From positions 20,838,157-20,902,156 of the forward strand of contig JARWKL010000016.1 in the NCBI GenBank assembly GCA_029961685.1: DNA of 64,000 bases, read 5' to 3'. Source of the DNA: Aristolochia californica. Lineage: Eukaryota > Streptophyta > Magnoliopsida > Piperales > Aristolochiaceae. How positions within the stretch are numbered: position 1 is the stretch's first letter; each line of letters opens with the position of its first letter. The position numbers and the translations under genes are program-made. Of the stretch, positions 1 through 14,227 are shown one piece after another. The notes beneath the pieces were generated by a model, which saw only the letters and a program-made list of their open reading frames with translations, ran no database searches and was not told the DNA's origin.

Positions 1-184
1 AACGGTTAAGTTCCGCGAGTATGCGAACACTGGTCCGGGATCAAACACCCAGAAGAGGGTGAAATGGGGTGGTTATAAAACCGTCACGAACACTGCCGAA
101 GTTAAGCAGTACACAGTCGCCGCCTTCATCCACGGGAACCATTGGTTGCCGGCTCTACGGGTGCCATTTAAAGCTGGTTTATAA
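1..184 (+). CDS. Pectinesterase (pectin methylesterase), C-terminal end only
   Basis: The reading frame from base 2 to the TAA at 182-184 gives about 60 residues that match the end of plant pectinesterases (CE8 family). It has a FREYANTGPGSNT segment, a VKWGGY segment, then FIHGNHWLP and a final VPFKAGL. In the family these correspond to the Y-NTGPG-S, RVKW-GY, F--G--WLP-TGVPF--GL endings. The enzyme removes methyl esters from homogalacturonan in the cell wall. The catalytic Asp/Gln/Arg residues lie upstream of the window and cannot be checked. One oddity is that the usual ATGVPF reads as ALRVPF here. The gene runs toward a pectinesterase-inhibitor-like gene on the opposite strand. Identity of the fragment is secure, but whether the whole gene is functional cannot be judged. 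Confidence 0.88.
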   Translation, partial: TVKFREYANTGPGSNTQKRVKWGGYKTVTNTAEVKQYTVAAFIHGNHWLPALRVPFKAGL

Positions 185-524
185 AAGTAATTTTTGTTAG
201 ACTCGGAGGAAATGCCATGAGTCTACTCTTTATATAAGCTTTAAAGCATAGAGGAAGAGGAGAACGATTCCATGCTCGATAATTCGTTGCTTCAATCGTT
301 CATCTCTTGGGAAGGATGAAATCAAGGTTGCTTTCTGTAGGGTGATTTCTGAATAAGCTTCTTAAATTTCATATTTTGCAAAGCAGCCTGCTTGGCTTGT
401 GTAGTATTAAAAGCAGACAGAGACTATTGCTTAAACCAGACAGACTTTCACTGATAAGAAAGGATGAACTGATCTCATGGAACCGTCTTAAGATAAAATA
501 GAAACTGCTAACAGAAAGAATTCA

Positions 525-1052
525 CTACAAATCTACCAAATACCAGTAAATGAGATCATGAACAAGATCACAGAGCTTCTCCAACATTTCCCCTCTCCCT
601 GCAAGAGCAGGAGGATACTCCAAACCCGAATCACCAAAAACCTTTCTGCACTTGCCCGCTGCTTCCCTGGGCTGCGTTCTAAAATAAGCCTGCTCATACG
701 ACCTTCCAGCCACATCCATCAACGTCTCCCCGAGCCCCTCCGCTGCAGCCGAATAATCCTTCCCGCAACTTCGAATGGCTTCCCTCAACCCATCGCCTGT
801 TACATTCTTCAGCAGCCAAGTGAGATAAAACAGTGTCTCCGTCGCGTTGACGACGGCCAGCTCGGTGGCGATCATGGTCAGCCCCTGGACGTCGGTTTTG
901 GCGCTTCGCGGCACGGGTTGGAGAGTGTTGACGCAAAATACTCGGTCTTTGAGGGGTCTGCATACCGTTTGGACGAAAGACGGATTTGGTTCTCCTGTTG
1001 TAGGGATGGAGAAGAAGACGAGGAGGAGGTGAAAGAAGATAAAACCAGCCAT
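525..1052 (-). CDS. Plant invertase/pectin methylesterase inhibitor domain protein
   Basis: A single-exon frame of 175 residues. Residues 1-20 form a hydrophobic signal peptide, so the product should be secreted to the apoplast. The mature part has the four conserved cysteines of the PMEI fold: a close pair at C31 and C40 bracketing the alpha hairpin, and C96 and C135 for the second disulfide. A fifth cysteine lies at C161, as in many family members. The pattern with C96 followed by an alanine-rich helix, and the terminal DLV-hydrophobic stretch, fit the four-helix bundle. Family members inhibit either pectinesterases or acid invertases, and sequence alone does not say which. Its length is typical. 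Its convergent neighbour at the window edge is a pectinesterase. An independent function is likely, but the target is inferred only. Confidence 0.85.
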   Translation of the reverse strand: MAGFIFFHLLLVFFSIPTTGEPNPSFVQTVCRPLKDRVFCVNTLQPVPRSAKTDVQGLTMIATELAVVNATETLFYLTWLLKNVTGDGLREAIRSCGKDYSAAAEGLGETLMDVAGRSYEQAYFRTQPREAAGKCRKVFGDSGLEYPPALAGRGEMLEKLCDLVHDLIYWYLVDL

Positions 1053-1140
1053 TTGTTCTGAGCAGTTGGTGAGGGAATCAGAGTGTTAAAGAGAGAGGGA
1101 AGCGTGGACAGCCGTTTCGAAGGGATTGACAGCCTATGAA

Positions 1141-1896
1141 ACGTTATCGAGAACGTGTACGCCAGGAGAGCAAGAGCAAGCTGGGAAATTATTTCTGGAC
1201 ACTCTTTGGCTTCACGGATCATTCTTATATCCAGAATGATTTTCTCAGAATCAGAAAAGCCTGGGATTTAATGGGAGAAGATAAACAGAATAATTTTATG
1301 ATTAAATCAAATTATTACTTGCCTTTTTCATGTTGAAGACAAATGTTTTTACAAGTGATATACATGGTGAGTCACCATAAATGGATCCATATGGAACAAA
1401 CCTTTCACGTTCGTATCTTCTTTATGGATCTTATCACTTGTGTTGTGCAACCTCTTCAGGTGCTGATGTGGCGTGATGATGTGGCACCAAGTAAAGCGGT
1501 TGAACATTTGTGATATTAAGTTGAACGTTTTCACAACCAAGCACTATCAAAAGAAGCTCTAAGAAATAAGAATTTAAATGGTAGAGAGAGAGAGAGAGAG
1601 AGAGAAAGAAAAATGAGAAATCATTCGACTCCAATTGGGTGGAAACAAATGGAAGGAAAAATCACTTTCAACTGCTACAATAATTTCAGTACATCAGGCA
1701 TTTTTGCAGTATTTTTATTGCAATGAACCAACTATAAGTTCTTACATAAAAAGTAATAAAAAATGCATGTAAACATTTGCTCATGTTCTTCGCTATCTTA
1801 TTACACAGCTTGTAAAAATTGACAAAGAATACTCAATTGAATTACTCAAAACTGCGCCCTGAACAGTACCTCATAGCCCCATGCTAGTGGTTGAGT
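1141..1896. other. Intergenic stretch with an (AG)n run
   Basis: Short frames here have no recognisable domain. A pure AG dinucleotide run occupies about 1583-1604. The right part, down to 1896, probably carries the 3' UTR of the coatomer gene that ends at 1897 on the minus strand. Confidence 0.5.
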
Positions 1897-5734
<3,838 letters not shown>

Positions 5735-6960
5735 TGTGGAAGTTTAAGAAACCAATTGATTTATAGTCTGTGTATAGCTCAGCTCCTGGAAAGAGGTCCA
5801 GAAACAAGATGTGCAGTTAGTACAATCAGAAAGCACAACAAAATTCTCAAGCGGTATATAGAAGATAATTATGCTTAATAAATATGAATATCAATACTAT
5901 AGAATTGTCCCTCATAGATTCAGCACCATAAGAACTAACCAAATGAATATAAGTAATTTCAGTAGCTTCTTTCTTCTATAACAGAGTAATTTTTACTAAC
6001 TGAGACCAAGGATGTTATATTCTCTTTCAGAAGAATGCGACTTTGAATAGATTGTTTTAATTATTTAGGACAATAGGCCATTGAAGGACTTCCATAGAAA
6101 GCTACTAATACCATGGTAAATCTATAACCCAGCCAGACTTATAAGAAAACATAGATGCACAGGCAAATTCTGCCAATTTCCCAAAAAATCATTAGGATAA
6201 AAACCTAAACAAATCGAACCCCAGATAAATCAACTAAAAAACTTGAGACAAATGGTCAAACTTTGTGGACCTTCATACAGATAACAAATTGCTAAACACA
6301 ATTTCCAAAATGAAACAGGAAAAGATCCAGAATGATCCCAGTGATGCATGCGAATTAGCGCCAAGTTGAAAAAACCAAATGTTCAAAATTCCGAATCATA
6401 TATTACTTGTTTTTACAAAAAGTCTGACATGGGCATTTTTTCAAAATTTGAAACTCGAGGTTATAACCACTCCAGACTGGAATGATCCACTCGATAAGAT
6501 GCGAAAGCAATTTCTCATAGCTAGAAGGTGTTGGAGTTTGGGACAGTGTATTACAATTGACGCCCGATAGCAAACGGCAAAAAGTGAACGAGTCAGCTCA
6601 CCATTTATACGCAGACATATTTCCAACCAAAAGACAGAGAATGAGAAGCGGAAAAGAGTGAATCACAGAGAGTCGAACGAGATCGAGATCCAGAGAGAAT
6701 GAGATCAATGCCATGAAACAAGACAGACAGATCTTAATACGAGAAAGGAGAGAACTACAAATAAAAGAATGACAGAATTTGGAATCGACGTGAGAGATCA
6801 TAACAGAGAGGAGAGAGGGGGATAACAGAAGGCAGAGAAGATGATTGATTACCTGTGGCGACTAAGGGGGAAATTGGTGTTGTTCTCCGGACGTCACAGC
6901 AGTGGTAAAGAAGAAGCTGGAGCCTCAATACGGACAAGCAGGCTTCTATTCGAGTCTTGA
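5735..6960 (-). promoter_or_regulatory. Probable 5' UTR and promoter region of the coatomer delta gene
   Basis: No protein-coding signal was found between the delta-COP start codon and about 6960. A candidate donor reading CCACAG then GTAATC on the minus strand near 6850 suggests a leader exon beginning upstream of it, spliced to the leader segment just before the ATG. This would make a long 5' UTR intron of roughly 1 kb. The exact transcription start cannot be placed from sequence alone. Confidence 0.35.
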
Positions 6961-7985
6961 AACCTTCTCTACATTCGTCTAAGATTTCATATAATATGTG
7001 GAGGGTTCGGTCTTTAGCTCAATGGTCACATACATTGGTCACATGGTAGGGTACCGGATTGGGAGTTTTTTCTTTTTTTCTTTTTTGATAAAAAAGAGAT
7101 GATAAATACTAGTTAGATAAATTAACCTTATTATTTTATGAGATTTTTATTTGATATATGTTTGTGATTAGGTCGTGGATGTTTGTGGTTAAGATAGGGG
7201 CGTTGAATAAAGACATGAATGTGTATACAAGGATTATCTCTATAGAAGAACAATTTACATATTTTTTCTTCACTATTGGTCAACAACAAGTATATAGTAT
7301 CACATTAGAGATGTTTAATAGATCGAATTGGACTATCAATAAATATTTCAATAAGGTGTGAGATGTTATTGTTATACTACATTTTGATTACGTCAAATGG
7401 TCTTCGATATGTACTTACTGAAGATTTTGAACAATCTCATGTTTTATCCTTTAAGGTAAGAACAAATCCATTTGATGAATAATTTAGGTTTATATCAAAT
7501 GTATATTTTTATTAATTAAAATGATGTCATTAGTATTGTATTGATGTTATTGATGATACTCGTATCAAAACACACATCATGTTTGATCAACAAACAAGAT
7601 TATTGAACCGAAAGGGTTTTCTCTCACAAAATATAATGGCAACATATACATTTGACATGCAATTCACTTATGTACTTGATGGATGAGAGAGATCAATAGT
7701 TGATTCACATGTACTGAAGTCAACATTAACAAACGAGATAAACTCTGGGTACTTGAAGATAAATAATATTTCTTTACTTACCTTTTTATCTATTATCATT
7801 TTTAATTAATTCACGTAGAATGTATCTTCTATTGTATGTAAATATTATTTAGTAGATGCCAGTTATGTAAATGTTCTATGGTTTTTTACTCCCCTATTGA
7901 GGCACCCATTATCATTTGCAAGAATTTGGAGATAACACTCTTACAAATGAGAGAGGATTGTTCAATTGAAGGCTCTCATATTTAA

Positions 7986-9468
7986 GGGGGGGTTAGTCAA
8001 CAAATATAAAATTTGATATTCATCTTCATCTTCATTTCATGCATCTACATGAACTTCATCTTCGAAATAGGTGTTAGTGTAGACAAGTTCATGTCCACTG
8101 GAAAATAATTTCTAGTGTTAGTGTCCCCAAATGAGGAAAATGCAGAAAATAAGAGAATTAGTAACTTGTAAAGTATACTTAATTAAAATATAATGATTAA
8201 AAATTAAATTAGGTAAAATAAACATTATTACTACACGAATAACTAATTTAATGTATAATTAAATATATTCATGTACTAATTAATTTAATTATATATTATA
8301 TTAGTTAAATATTATTGTTTATTGTACATCAATATAGTAATTACGTGAGTCAATTAATTGTGCACAAGATTAATCATAAAACATAAATAAATAACGTTAA
8401 AAATAACATAAACGAATATAATACATTTAATTATTAATTTATTGATAATAAATGGTGTTCTTTAACATAAAAAAGTCATGATTAAACTGGAAAAATCTAT
8501 CAAATACTAACTTTAACACACTATATATTTTTACATATTATTAATTAAAAATATTTTTCCATTAAATTTAAAACCATTCATTTTATTAATTATAAAAATG
8601 AGTTAATTAAACCAAGTGCTTGAGTTAACACTATTTCAATTACCACTATTAAATCACTAATACAATAGAGTAAATAAAAAATAAATATGATTGATAAATA
8701 AAAAATTATTATATTAATAACGTAAGATGGATTTTTTTACATAGTATTAATTAATAATATATTTTGAAAAAATTAAAAATAATTAATTAATCAAATGCAT
8801 ACTTTAATTATATTTTATTTACCAGAAACTTAAATATAAAGTTTAATATAGTAATAAAATTTAACAAAATCGGAATGGGGGAAATCGAATGAAATTGTAA
8901 GGTATTTTGGGGGAAACGAGAATAGTGAGAGAGAGAAGGGAGTGGGAAGCTGAAAGGGAGAAGAGATGGAGAAGAGAGAGAAGAAAGGGAGGGCGAGAGG
9001 GATAAGAGAGAAAAACGGAGAGCGAGTCCGAGAAAAGAAAGGGAGGCACGGAGACGAGAGAGGGCGAGTCCAAGAGAAGACCGAGAGACAGAGGCTGGAG
9101 AAGAGAGGCAGAAACGGAGGCCGGAGAGGAGAGTCCGAGAGAAGAGAGGGAGCAAAGACGTCGGGGGTGCAGGGAGACGAGAAAGGGGGTGCGGGAAAGA
9201 GGGAGAAAAAAATGAAAATGAGAAGAGAGCGAGAGAGGGAAAAAAATAATAAACATCGAGGTTTCAAACCCCCGCGTTTCCTTCATCTGGATGATTGGCA
9301 AAAAGGGTCAGAAACCAGATTCCAATTTTTATAACGTGGAGATGATGTTCCGCTTCATCTCCAACATCCAGATGACATGAAGTATGGCGCTCCACTAACG
9401 ACGTAAACTGATGAATGACGTAATGCGGCTGATAGTCATCTTACCCTTCAAGTTGACTAACCCCCCCC
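7986..9468. mobile_element. Non-autonomous PIF/Harbinger-type element, TAA target duplication
   Basis: The ends are inverted copies of one another. The left end is a run of seven G followed by TTAGTCAAC, and the right end read on the other strand is eight G followed by TTAGTCAAC. The element is flanked by TAA at 7983-7985 and TAA at 9469-9471. A TAA target duplication and G-rich short inverted termini are features of PIF/Harbinger elements. The insertion lies inside the decayed transposase described separately, and removing the element with one TAA copy closes that frame. The interior has no transposase; its left part is AT-rich and its right part holds a long purine-rich tract. It is about 1.48 kb, long for a MITE, so it is probably a deletion derivative or a filler-carrying element mobilised in trans. 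Confidence 0.8.
8921..9245 (+). repeat. Purine-rich (GA) imperfect repeat tract
   Basis: About 325 bases in which nearly all plus-strand bases are A or G, built from variants of GAGAGAAGAGAG and GGAGAGCGAGTCCGAGAG. Long open frames on both strands here (Arg/Glu-rich on plus, Ser/Leu/Pro-rich on minus) come from the low complexity and are not counted as genes. The tract lies wholly within the transposon at 7986-9468. Confidence 0.85.
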
Positions 9469-10125
9469 TAAAGACTACCACATACTTTGGGGGCTTTAAA
9501 GCTCGATTTAAAATATTAAAATATGTTCCTCCTTTTACTTTTAATATTTAGGTAAAAATTATAATTACTTGTTGTAATTACATGGATATATTTTAAAATA
9601 AAGAGGATAATTCCAGTGATGTGTCTAGTGGAGAAGATGATGGGTGTGATGGTGATGAAAATAGAGATTAGTGATGATTTTTTAAATGATGAGGACCAAC
9701 AAAGAAATACTTAGAGGAAACGTATAACACAATCTGCAAGAGTATCATATTGTCGAGATTTATTAACAACTCAAATGTGGCAACATTATTAATTATTATA
9801 TTTTAATGCATATGAACATTTAGGTTGTATTTCATAGATACTAACTTGATCTTTTATATAAAATATTTAAATGTGTTGTACTTTTGTTATTTTTTTTATT
9901 ATTATGCCATTTAGAAAACATAGTGGACAATTATTTCAAATAATGATGAAGCTTTTTTCAAGTTTTATATATACTTAAATAAGTGAAATTAACATTGTAT
10001 TAGGTTCACAAGATAAATAATTAAAATATTATTTTTGATAGGTGTGAATTGTGCACTTTTAAAAATTTATCAATTCATGATTAGTTATTTTTACAAATAA
10101 AATATATGAATTATGTACTTTTTCA

Positions 10126-10685
10126 AGGTATTTTTATATAATAGAATACCATACTTATTTATTTATATACAATTTTAAATTTTAATATTATATTTAATTA
10201 CTAATTTAAGAGTGAGAATTTAGATATCGCAAAAGTAACAATTTGGTTAAACATCTAGACATTATAAAATCAGACATTTTTTTAGGTATTTTATCTCTAT
10301 ATTTAAATAAATTAATATTTTATTTTAATTTGTAATTATTTTATAAATTTATACAAAGCTAAAAACTATCTTATTTTATTAATAAAAATTTAAAATAAAA
10401 CCATCTTGTAAAAGTTAAATATATCAAAGTATTTTTATATGATAAAATACCCTCTTATTTGTTTATATAAATTCATGATTTTACTATATATTTTAATTAC
10501 TAATTTAAGAGGGAGAATTTAGATATTTTAAAAGCAACAATTTGATTAAGCGCCTCGATATTATAAAATTCAATATTTTAGTTTAAGTATTGTTATATTT
10601 TATTAAATATATATTTTTAATTATTTATCTTTTTTATTAATAGAAAAATAAAATATAACTTTCTTATTAAGGTTAAACTATCATA
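10126..10685. repeat. Two-copy AT-rich tandem repeat, period about 300 bp
   Basis: The block beginning AAGGTATTTTTATATAATAG near 10126 recurs as AAAGTATTTTTATATGATAA near 10427. In both copies the sequence continues through TTAATTACTAATTTAAGAG (10195 and 10493), a shared GAGAATTTAGATAT, CATTATAAAAT or GATATTATAAAAT, and an end resembling TTTTATTAATA. The copies differ by scattered substitutions and small indels. It looks like a dimer of a satellite-like or transposon-derived unit. Confidence 0.7.
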
Positions 10686-10714
10686 GTTTTCTATTAATAA
10701 ATTTCTTCTCCATT

Positions 10715-10850
10715 TTTCGCTATATTTTCCATTATGCATGCTAACACAAAAACAATTATTTTACATTGTACTTTCCATTAAACACACTAACACAAGAAAG
10801 TAATCTACTTTCCACTATATTTTCCATTAGATAAACTAACACAAAAAAAA
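10715..10850. repeat. Three degenerate tandem copies of a 45-55 bp unit
   Basis: The pattern TTTTCCATTA, a short variable stretch, then CTAACACAA occurs three times, near 10724, 10772 and 10825, in the same orientation. Each is followed by an A-rich piece. It directly follows the larger AT-rich dimer and may be part of the same decayed element. Confidence 0.55.
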
Positions 10851-11222
10851 ACAAAAAGTAATTCACTTTGTTTTCGCTTTCACGAACCATTTTACTTTCA
10901 AAATGCAGGTCATCTCTCCTCAACCTGTCCTCTCACTAAAGAGAGGACAAGTGAGAAGAGAAGGACCCCAGAGGGGCTCGGAAGGGGAAACACGATTATA
11001 AGAGAAGGGACGAAGGACGTCCCGACACTTTCTCCTGTCACTACAGTGAGGTAGGGCAGGCAAGGAGGGCCATAACAAGGCAAATGAAAGACACCTTCAT
11101 GCACTGACATGGGAGGCTGTTCTATATTGCTTGTAAATATTTTATTTGTGACAGGTAAAAACTATAACCTTCCATCAACATACTTGAATACTTATTTTGA
11201 GACACTACAAATTAAATACTAC

Positions 11223-11988
11223 TTAGTGGTGACGAAATACATGCAGGTTTTTTAGCTCCAAATCAAGCAAAATGCAGGTCCCAAGCCCTATGGTTGCCAT
11301 CACCAAGACGACGGCCAACCACATGATAACTTTCACTATTGGAATCAAATGCGTAAATTTGGGTCGAATTAACGCGAATATCAGAAGCATTACGCCAAAA
11401 ACAAAAGATACACTCATCGTCGCCAGGCAGACCTTCAAGAGAATCTTCTCCGTTCGACTACTCGCAAGGTTTCCAGGCAACCCCATTAAGACGCCGAGGA
11501 TCCCACTGACATAGATTCCAGTCATCCAACATGCAATTTTCCGGGCAATATTCAGATCAGTATTCTGGGTATGATCGGTTAGGGGCAACAATGGCGGCGA
11601 AATGGGTGGACGGAGCTCATCAGAGTTCATATCATCACCTTGTTGCTGCTTCGGTCAAGGCCAGAAAAAGAAATTTTCCGTGATTAGAAAACCAGACCAC
11701 ACGTATGCTTAAATGCCTGAGAGAAGTAAGTTTTACGTACCTCTTCAGTAAGCACTCCAGGCTGGTCACTGTTTCCATCTTGACCCAGTTCTTGACTACG
11801 CAGAACAGTGGTGTCGGGGAGGTTTACCATGGAATGCTCTCTTGCACTGATTTCGTCGTTCATTTCTTGGTTCTGAAAAATGAAGATGATATATGATGTT
11901 CTGAATAATCATTGTGCAACGAGAAGACTATTAGATTTACCTCTTGGATGCTGTCACCAGGAAGAGGAGGAGTAGAATTGTCGTTCAT
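11223..11988 (-). CDS. Unrecognised small membrane protein with three predicted helices
   Basis: Three coding exons on the minus strand (11941-11988, 11741-11872, 11223-11645) join in frame to about 200 residues. I do not recognise the family. The first 75 or so residues are acidic and polar, rich in Gln, Glu, Asp and Pro. The C-terminal half has three hydrophobic segments: one containing CWMTGIYVSGILGVLMG, one with SVSFVFGVMLLIFALI, and one with IMWLAVVLVMATIGLG. A short polar tail ends in two histidines. All introns are phase 0. Each N-terminal exon contains a similar MND or MNSDE motif and the first two end in QE or EE, suggesting ancient exon duplication. The start was chosen at the first ATG in the open frame of the first exon; a TATATAAAA box lies 235 bp upstream with an apparent leader exon between. 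Function is unknown. Confidence 0.65.
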
Positions 11989-12222
11989 AGCTGATACTCC
12001 CGTGGAATGCAAATGCTGATGGGACAACACTTTTCTTTTATCCTCTTGACTCTGAAAGACAACAAAATATGGAACTGAAAACACGAAAGCAAGATCCACT
12101 TACAGTGACTACATTACAGCTCCACAATTCCGTCAACAATTGCCAAATCTCCCAGCAACCTGAATTGGCTTCAGTAATCTTACTAAACTTGTCCCATGTC
12201 TCCTCCCTCCTTTCCAGGCCCC

Positions 12223-12231
12223 TTTTATATA
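12223..12231 (-). promoter_or_regulatory. TATA box for the three-helix membrane protein gene
   Basis: On the minus strand the sequence reads TATATAAAA followed by GGGG, a strong plant TATA element. It is followed about 120 bp downstream by a GTAAGT donor (near 12106) that would end a non-coding leader exon, with the AG acceptor of the first coding exon at 12052. Confidence 0.6.
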
Positions 12232-12239
12232 GCTGAAAA

Positions 12240-14227
12240 CCGCGTATAACAACCCAACTGAGTTGAGCTAAGTGGTGACGGACAGACAGTCCTATCTATT
12301 ATTCTTTGTGTGTTGTCTTTATTCGGGCAGAATGATTATCAAACTTTAACACCACTGTCAATGGCCTCCAAAATGGAGTGAAGGAAGAGACTCGTGTTGA
12401 CGTCCCACTTCCCTGATCCGTCTCTGCTTTGCTCAGTACCCCACGTGTCTGCTTATCGCTCTTCGTCCCTGCCGGACAGACCGTAATAGAGAAAGGAAAG
12501 GACTCTGTTACTTTCGGGCCAAGTGCCCCATGGTCTTTGCCGAGACAGAGTGATAGCTTGTGAAGTTTTCTTGTCTCCCATACTTGGTACACTAAAGAAA
12601 TAATACTTTTTCTTTTCTTTTCTTACCCTTTAGTCATTCCATGTTAGAACGAAAGGCAAATCGGCTCTAATCCTGCCTCCAATGTTGCATGGGAAAGGAG
12701 GAAGAGAAGAAAGACTTCCCCTTTGTATAGATTGTAATCAGGAAGGAGAGAGAACTGCTGCCCATCTCCTCCCTTTTTTTTAACCTTCCTCAAGTGATCC
12801 TGAATCGACGTCTAATTAGTACTAATTGAACCTGGTAAACCTCCTAAGTAAGCTGGAATTTTTCCAGACACAAATTTAATGCATGTTAAGACGGATAAGG
12901 AGCAGATTCCAGAACTCCAGAAGCACACGATTCCAGTAATTGGAAATGAACACTCGCCCGACCAGGACTTCAACAGAACCGACAGTCACCAATAATTGGA
13001 CAAAACGAAATGATTTTACTTTCCAATCTCCTTTTTATCTTCTTTGTTTCTGCTTCGTTTTGGAAGAACCCGGTTAAGGTTTTGTACCTCGATGACCCCC
13101 CAAAAAACATGGATATACAAATCTGTGAAAACTTTGTCTGATTGTTTATGGCACGAAATTCCATTAGGATGGACACAAGCTTATTTACAATCACCGTAAC
13201 ATGATTTATAGTAGAAACTACAGCTTCCCCTAAAAAGTCATCAGAGTTAAGATGAGTTATCCATCTCCCACTTTCTGGGTAAAGATTTGATTCAGTTCAA
13301 GTGCTCGACATGCCAGTTTTCTTGAGTTTGTGCCGCTGGCAAAACAACAAGAAAATTAGTTATAGTGTTTGTGTTTATAATAGCAATAAAATTAATTTTC
13401 TAAAAATAAAAAAATAAGGTTGGAGTAAGAGGTAAGTGGTCAAGAAGAACCAATTTAATGTTTCTTACTTTAATTTTCCCATAGTTTCCTATTGGAGAAA
13501 TAGGAAACTCATTTTTTTATCCTTTTTAACATTTTTTAAAGGCAAGAGGAATTAAGAGGAATCAAGTGGAACCAAAGACTCCAAAGATTTGTGGGCTTAA
13601 CAAATTAAGCCTTCACAATATGCATGAGACAAGATTTATGCATGGAAAAGAAACACACATCAGTTAGTATAAATGAGATTCAAACACAAGTTCTCTCACT
13701 TTTTTTCTTTTTTCTTTTGAGAAACAACATAATGTCTCATAAGACTTGGAAACAAATGGATTGCCCCTTTTTTTTTTTAATTTTTCATTTTAATTTAATT
13801 TTTCTGGGCCGAAAATCCGACGTGAATTTTAATCAAATATGAAAAGAAAGGCAATAGCCTCAAAGGGAGAAAAAAAAAAAAAAGGACATAAAACAAAAGC
13901 AACAGAAGCGAACAAAACAATCAGGGGCATGGAGCATGAAGCATGTAGCATGAGATAAATCAGCAGAGAGAAAGAGAAAGAGATGATCTTCCCCTATCAT
14001 GGAAACAGAACATGTGATTTTTTATTTACAAATTTGTGATACATAGCAACAATGGAAACATGAAATGTGTGGTCACTTGACAACAGATACTCTCATCGAA
14101 ATAGTAAGATTAACTTTTTTACATGCAGTATGATTAAAATTGCACATCCTTCCGTGACAAGAAAGATCAGCTTGAGACTGTTCTAAACCCTAATCCTAAG
14201 ACAGGAGATGGATGCATACCATAAATT
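12240..14227. other. Intergenic, no gene recognised
   Basis: Short frames on both strands (the longest about 97 residues at 12299-12592 minus) show no domain, signal or splice pattern that I can support. Poly-T and poly-A runs occur near 13770 and 13870. The right edge up to 14227 is the probable 3' UTR of the RS-rich gene. Confidence 0.5.

Larger units (their letters stand above)
7150..9810 (+). pseudogene. Decayed PIF/Harbinger (HARBI1-like) transposase, split by another element
   Basis: Translated fragments along this stretch follow the order of a plant PIF/Harbinger DDE transposase. First, near 7220-7360, is the N-terminal helix region (SIEEQFTYFFFTIG, then a sequence ending NKYFNKV). 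Then comes the catalytic domain at 7550-7730: IDDTR at the first catalytic Asp (usually IDGTH), NRKGFLSQN, FDMQFTYV and VDSHVL at the second Asp. A VDASYVN segment follows at about 7855. TNERGLFN lies just before 7985. The frame resumes after 9471 with YFGGFKARFKIL and VPPFTF, and ends with a QMWQHY segment near 9795. In-frame stops occur, for example TGA where the family has Trp after the FTYV segment. The middle is interrupted by the 7986-9468 insertion. It cannot encode a working transposase. Terminal inverted repeats of this older element were not found. Confidence 0.82.

Noticed and set aside
558..1061. Long plus-strand frame of 167 codons
   Set aside because: It lies entirely opposite the inhibitor gene, which has a signal peptide and the family's cysteine pattern; the plus frame has no recognisable feature.
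7010..7080. tRNA-like phrase TTTAGCTCAATGGT near the transposon nest
   Set aside because: There is no matching acceptor stem, no TTCGA loop at the right distance and no anticodon arm, so a tRNA gene is not supported.
8808..9334. Four long overlapping frames of 115-146 codons on both strands
   Set aside because: They are caused by the purine-rich repeat, which lacks stop codons on both strands; composition is nearly only Arg/Glu/Lys or Ser/Leu/Pro.
10910..11110. Minus-strand frame of 66 codons
   Set aside because: No start context or domain; it overlaps a local inverted-repeat-like stretch (CTCTCCTCAACCTGTCC and related pieces) and is likely chance.
12299..12592. Minus-strand frame of 97 codons upstream of the membrane-protein gene
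   Set aside because: It lies in the promoter-proximal region upstream of the TATA box of that gene and shows no domain or conserved-looking segment.
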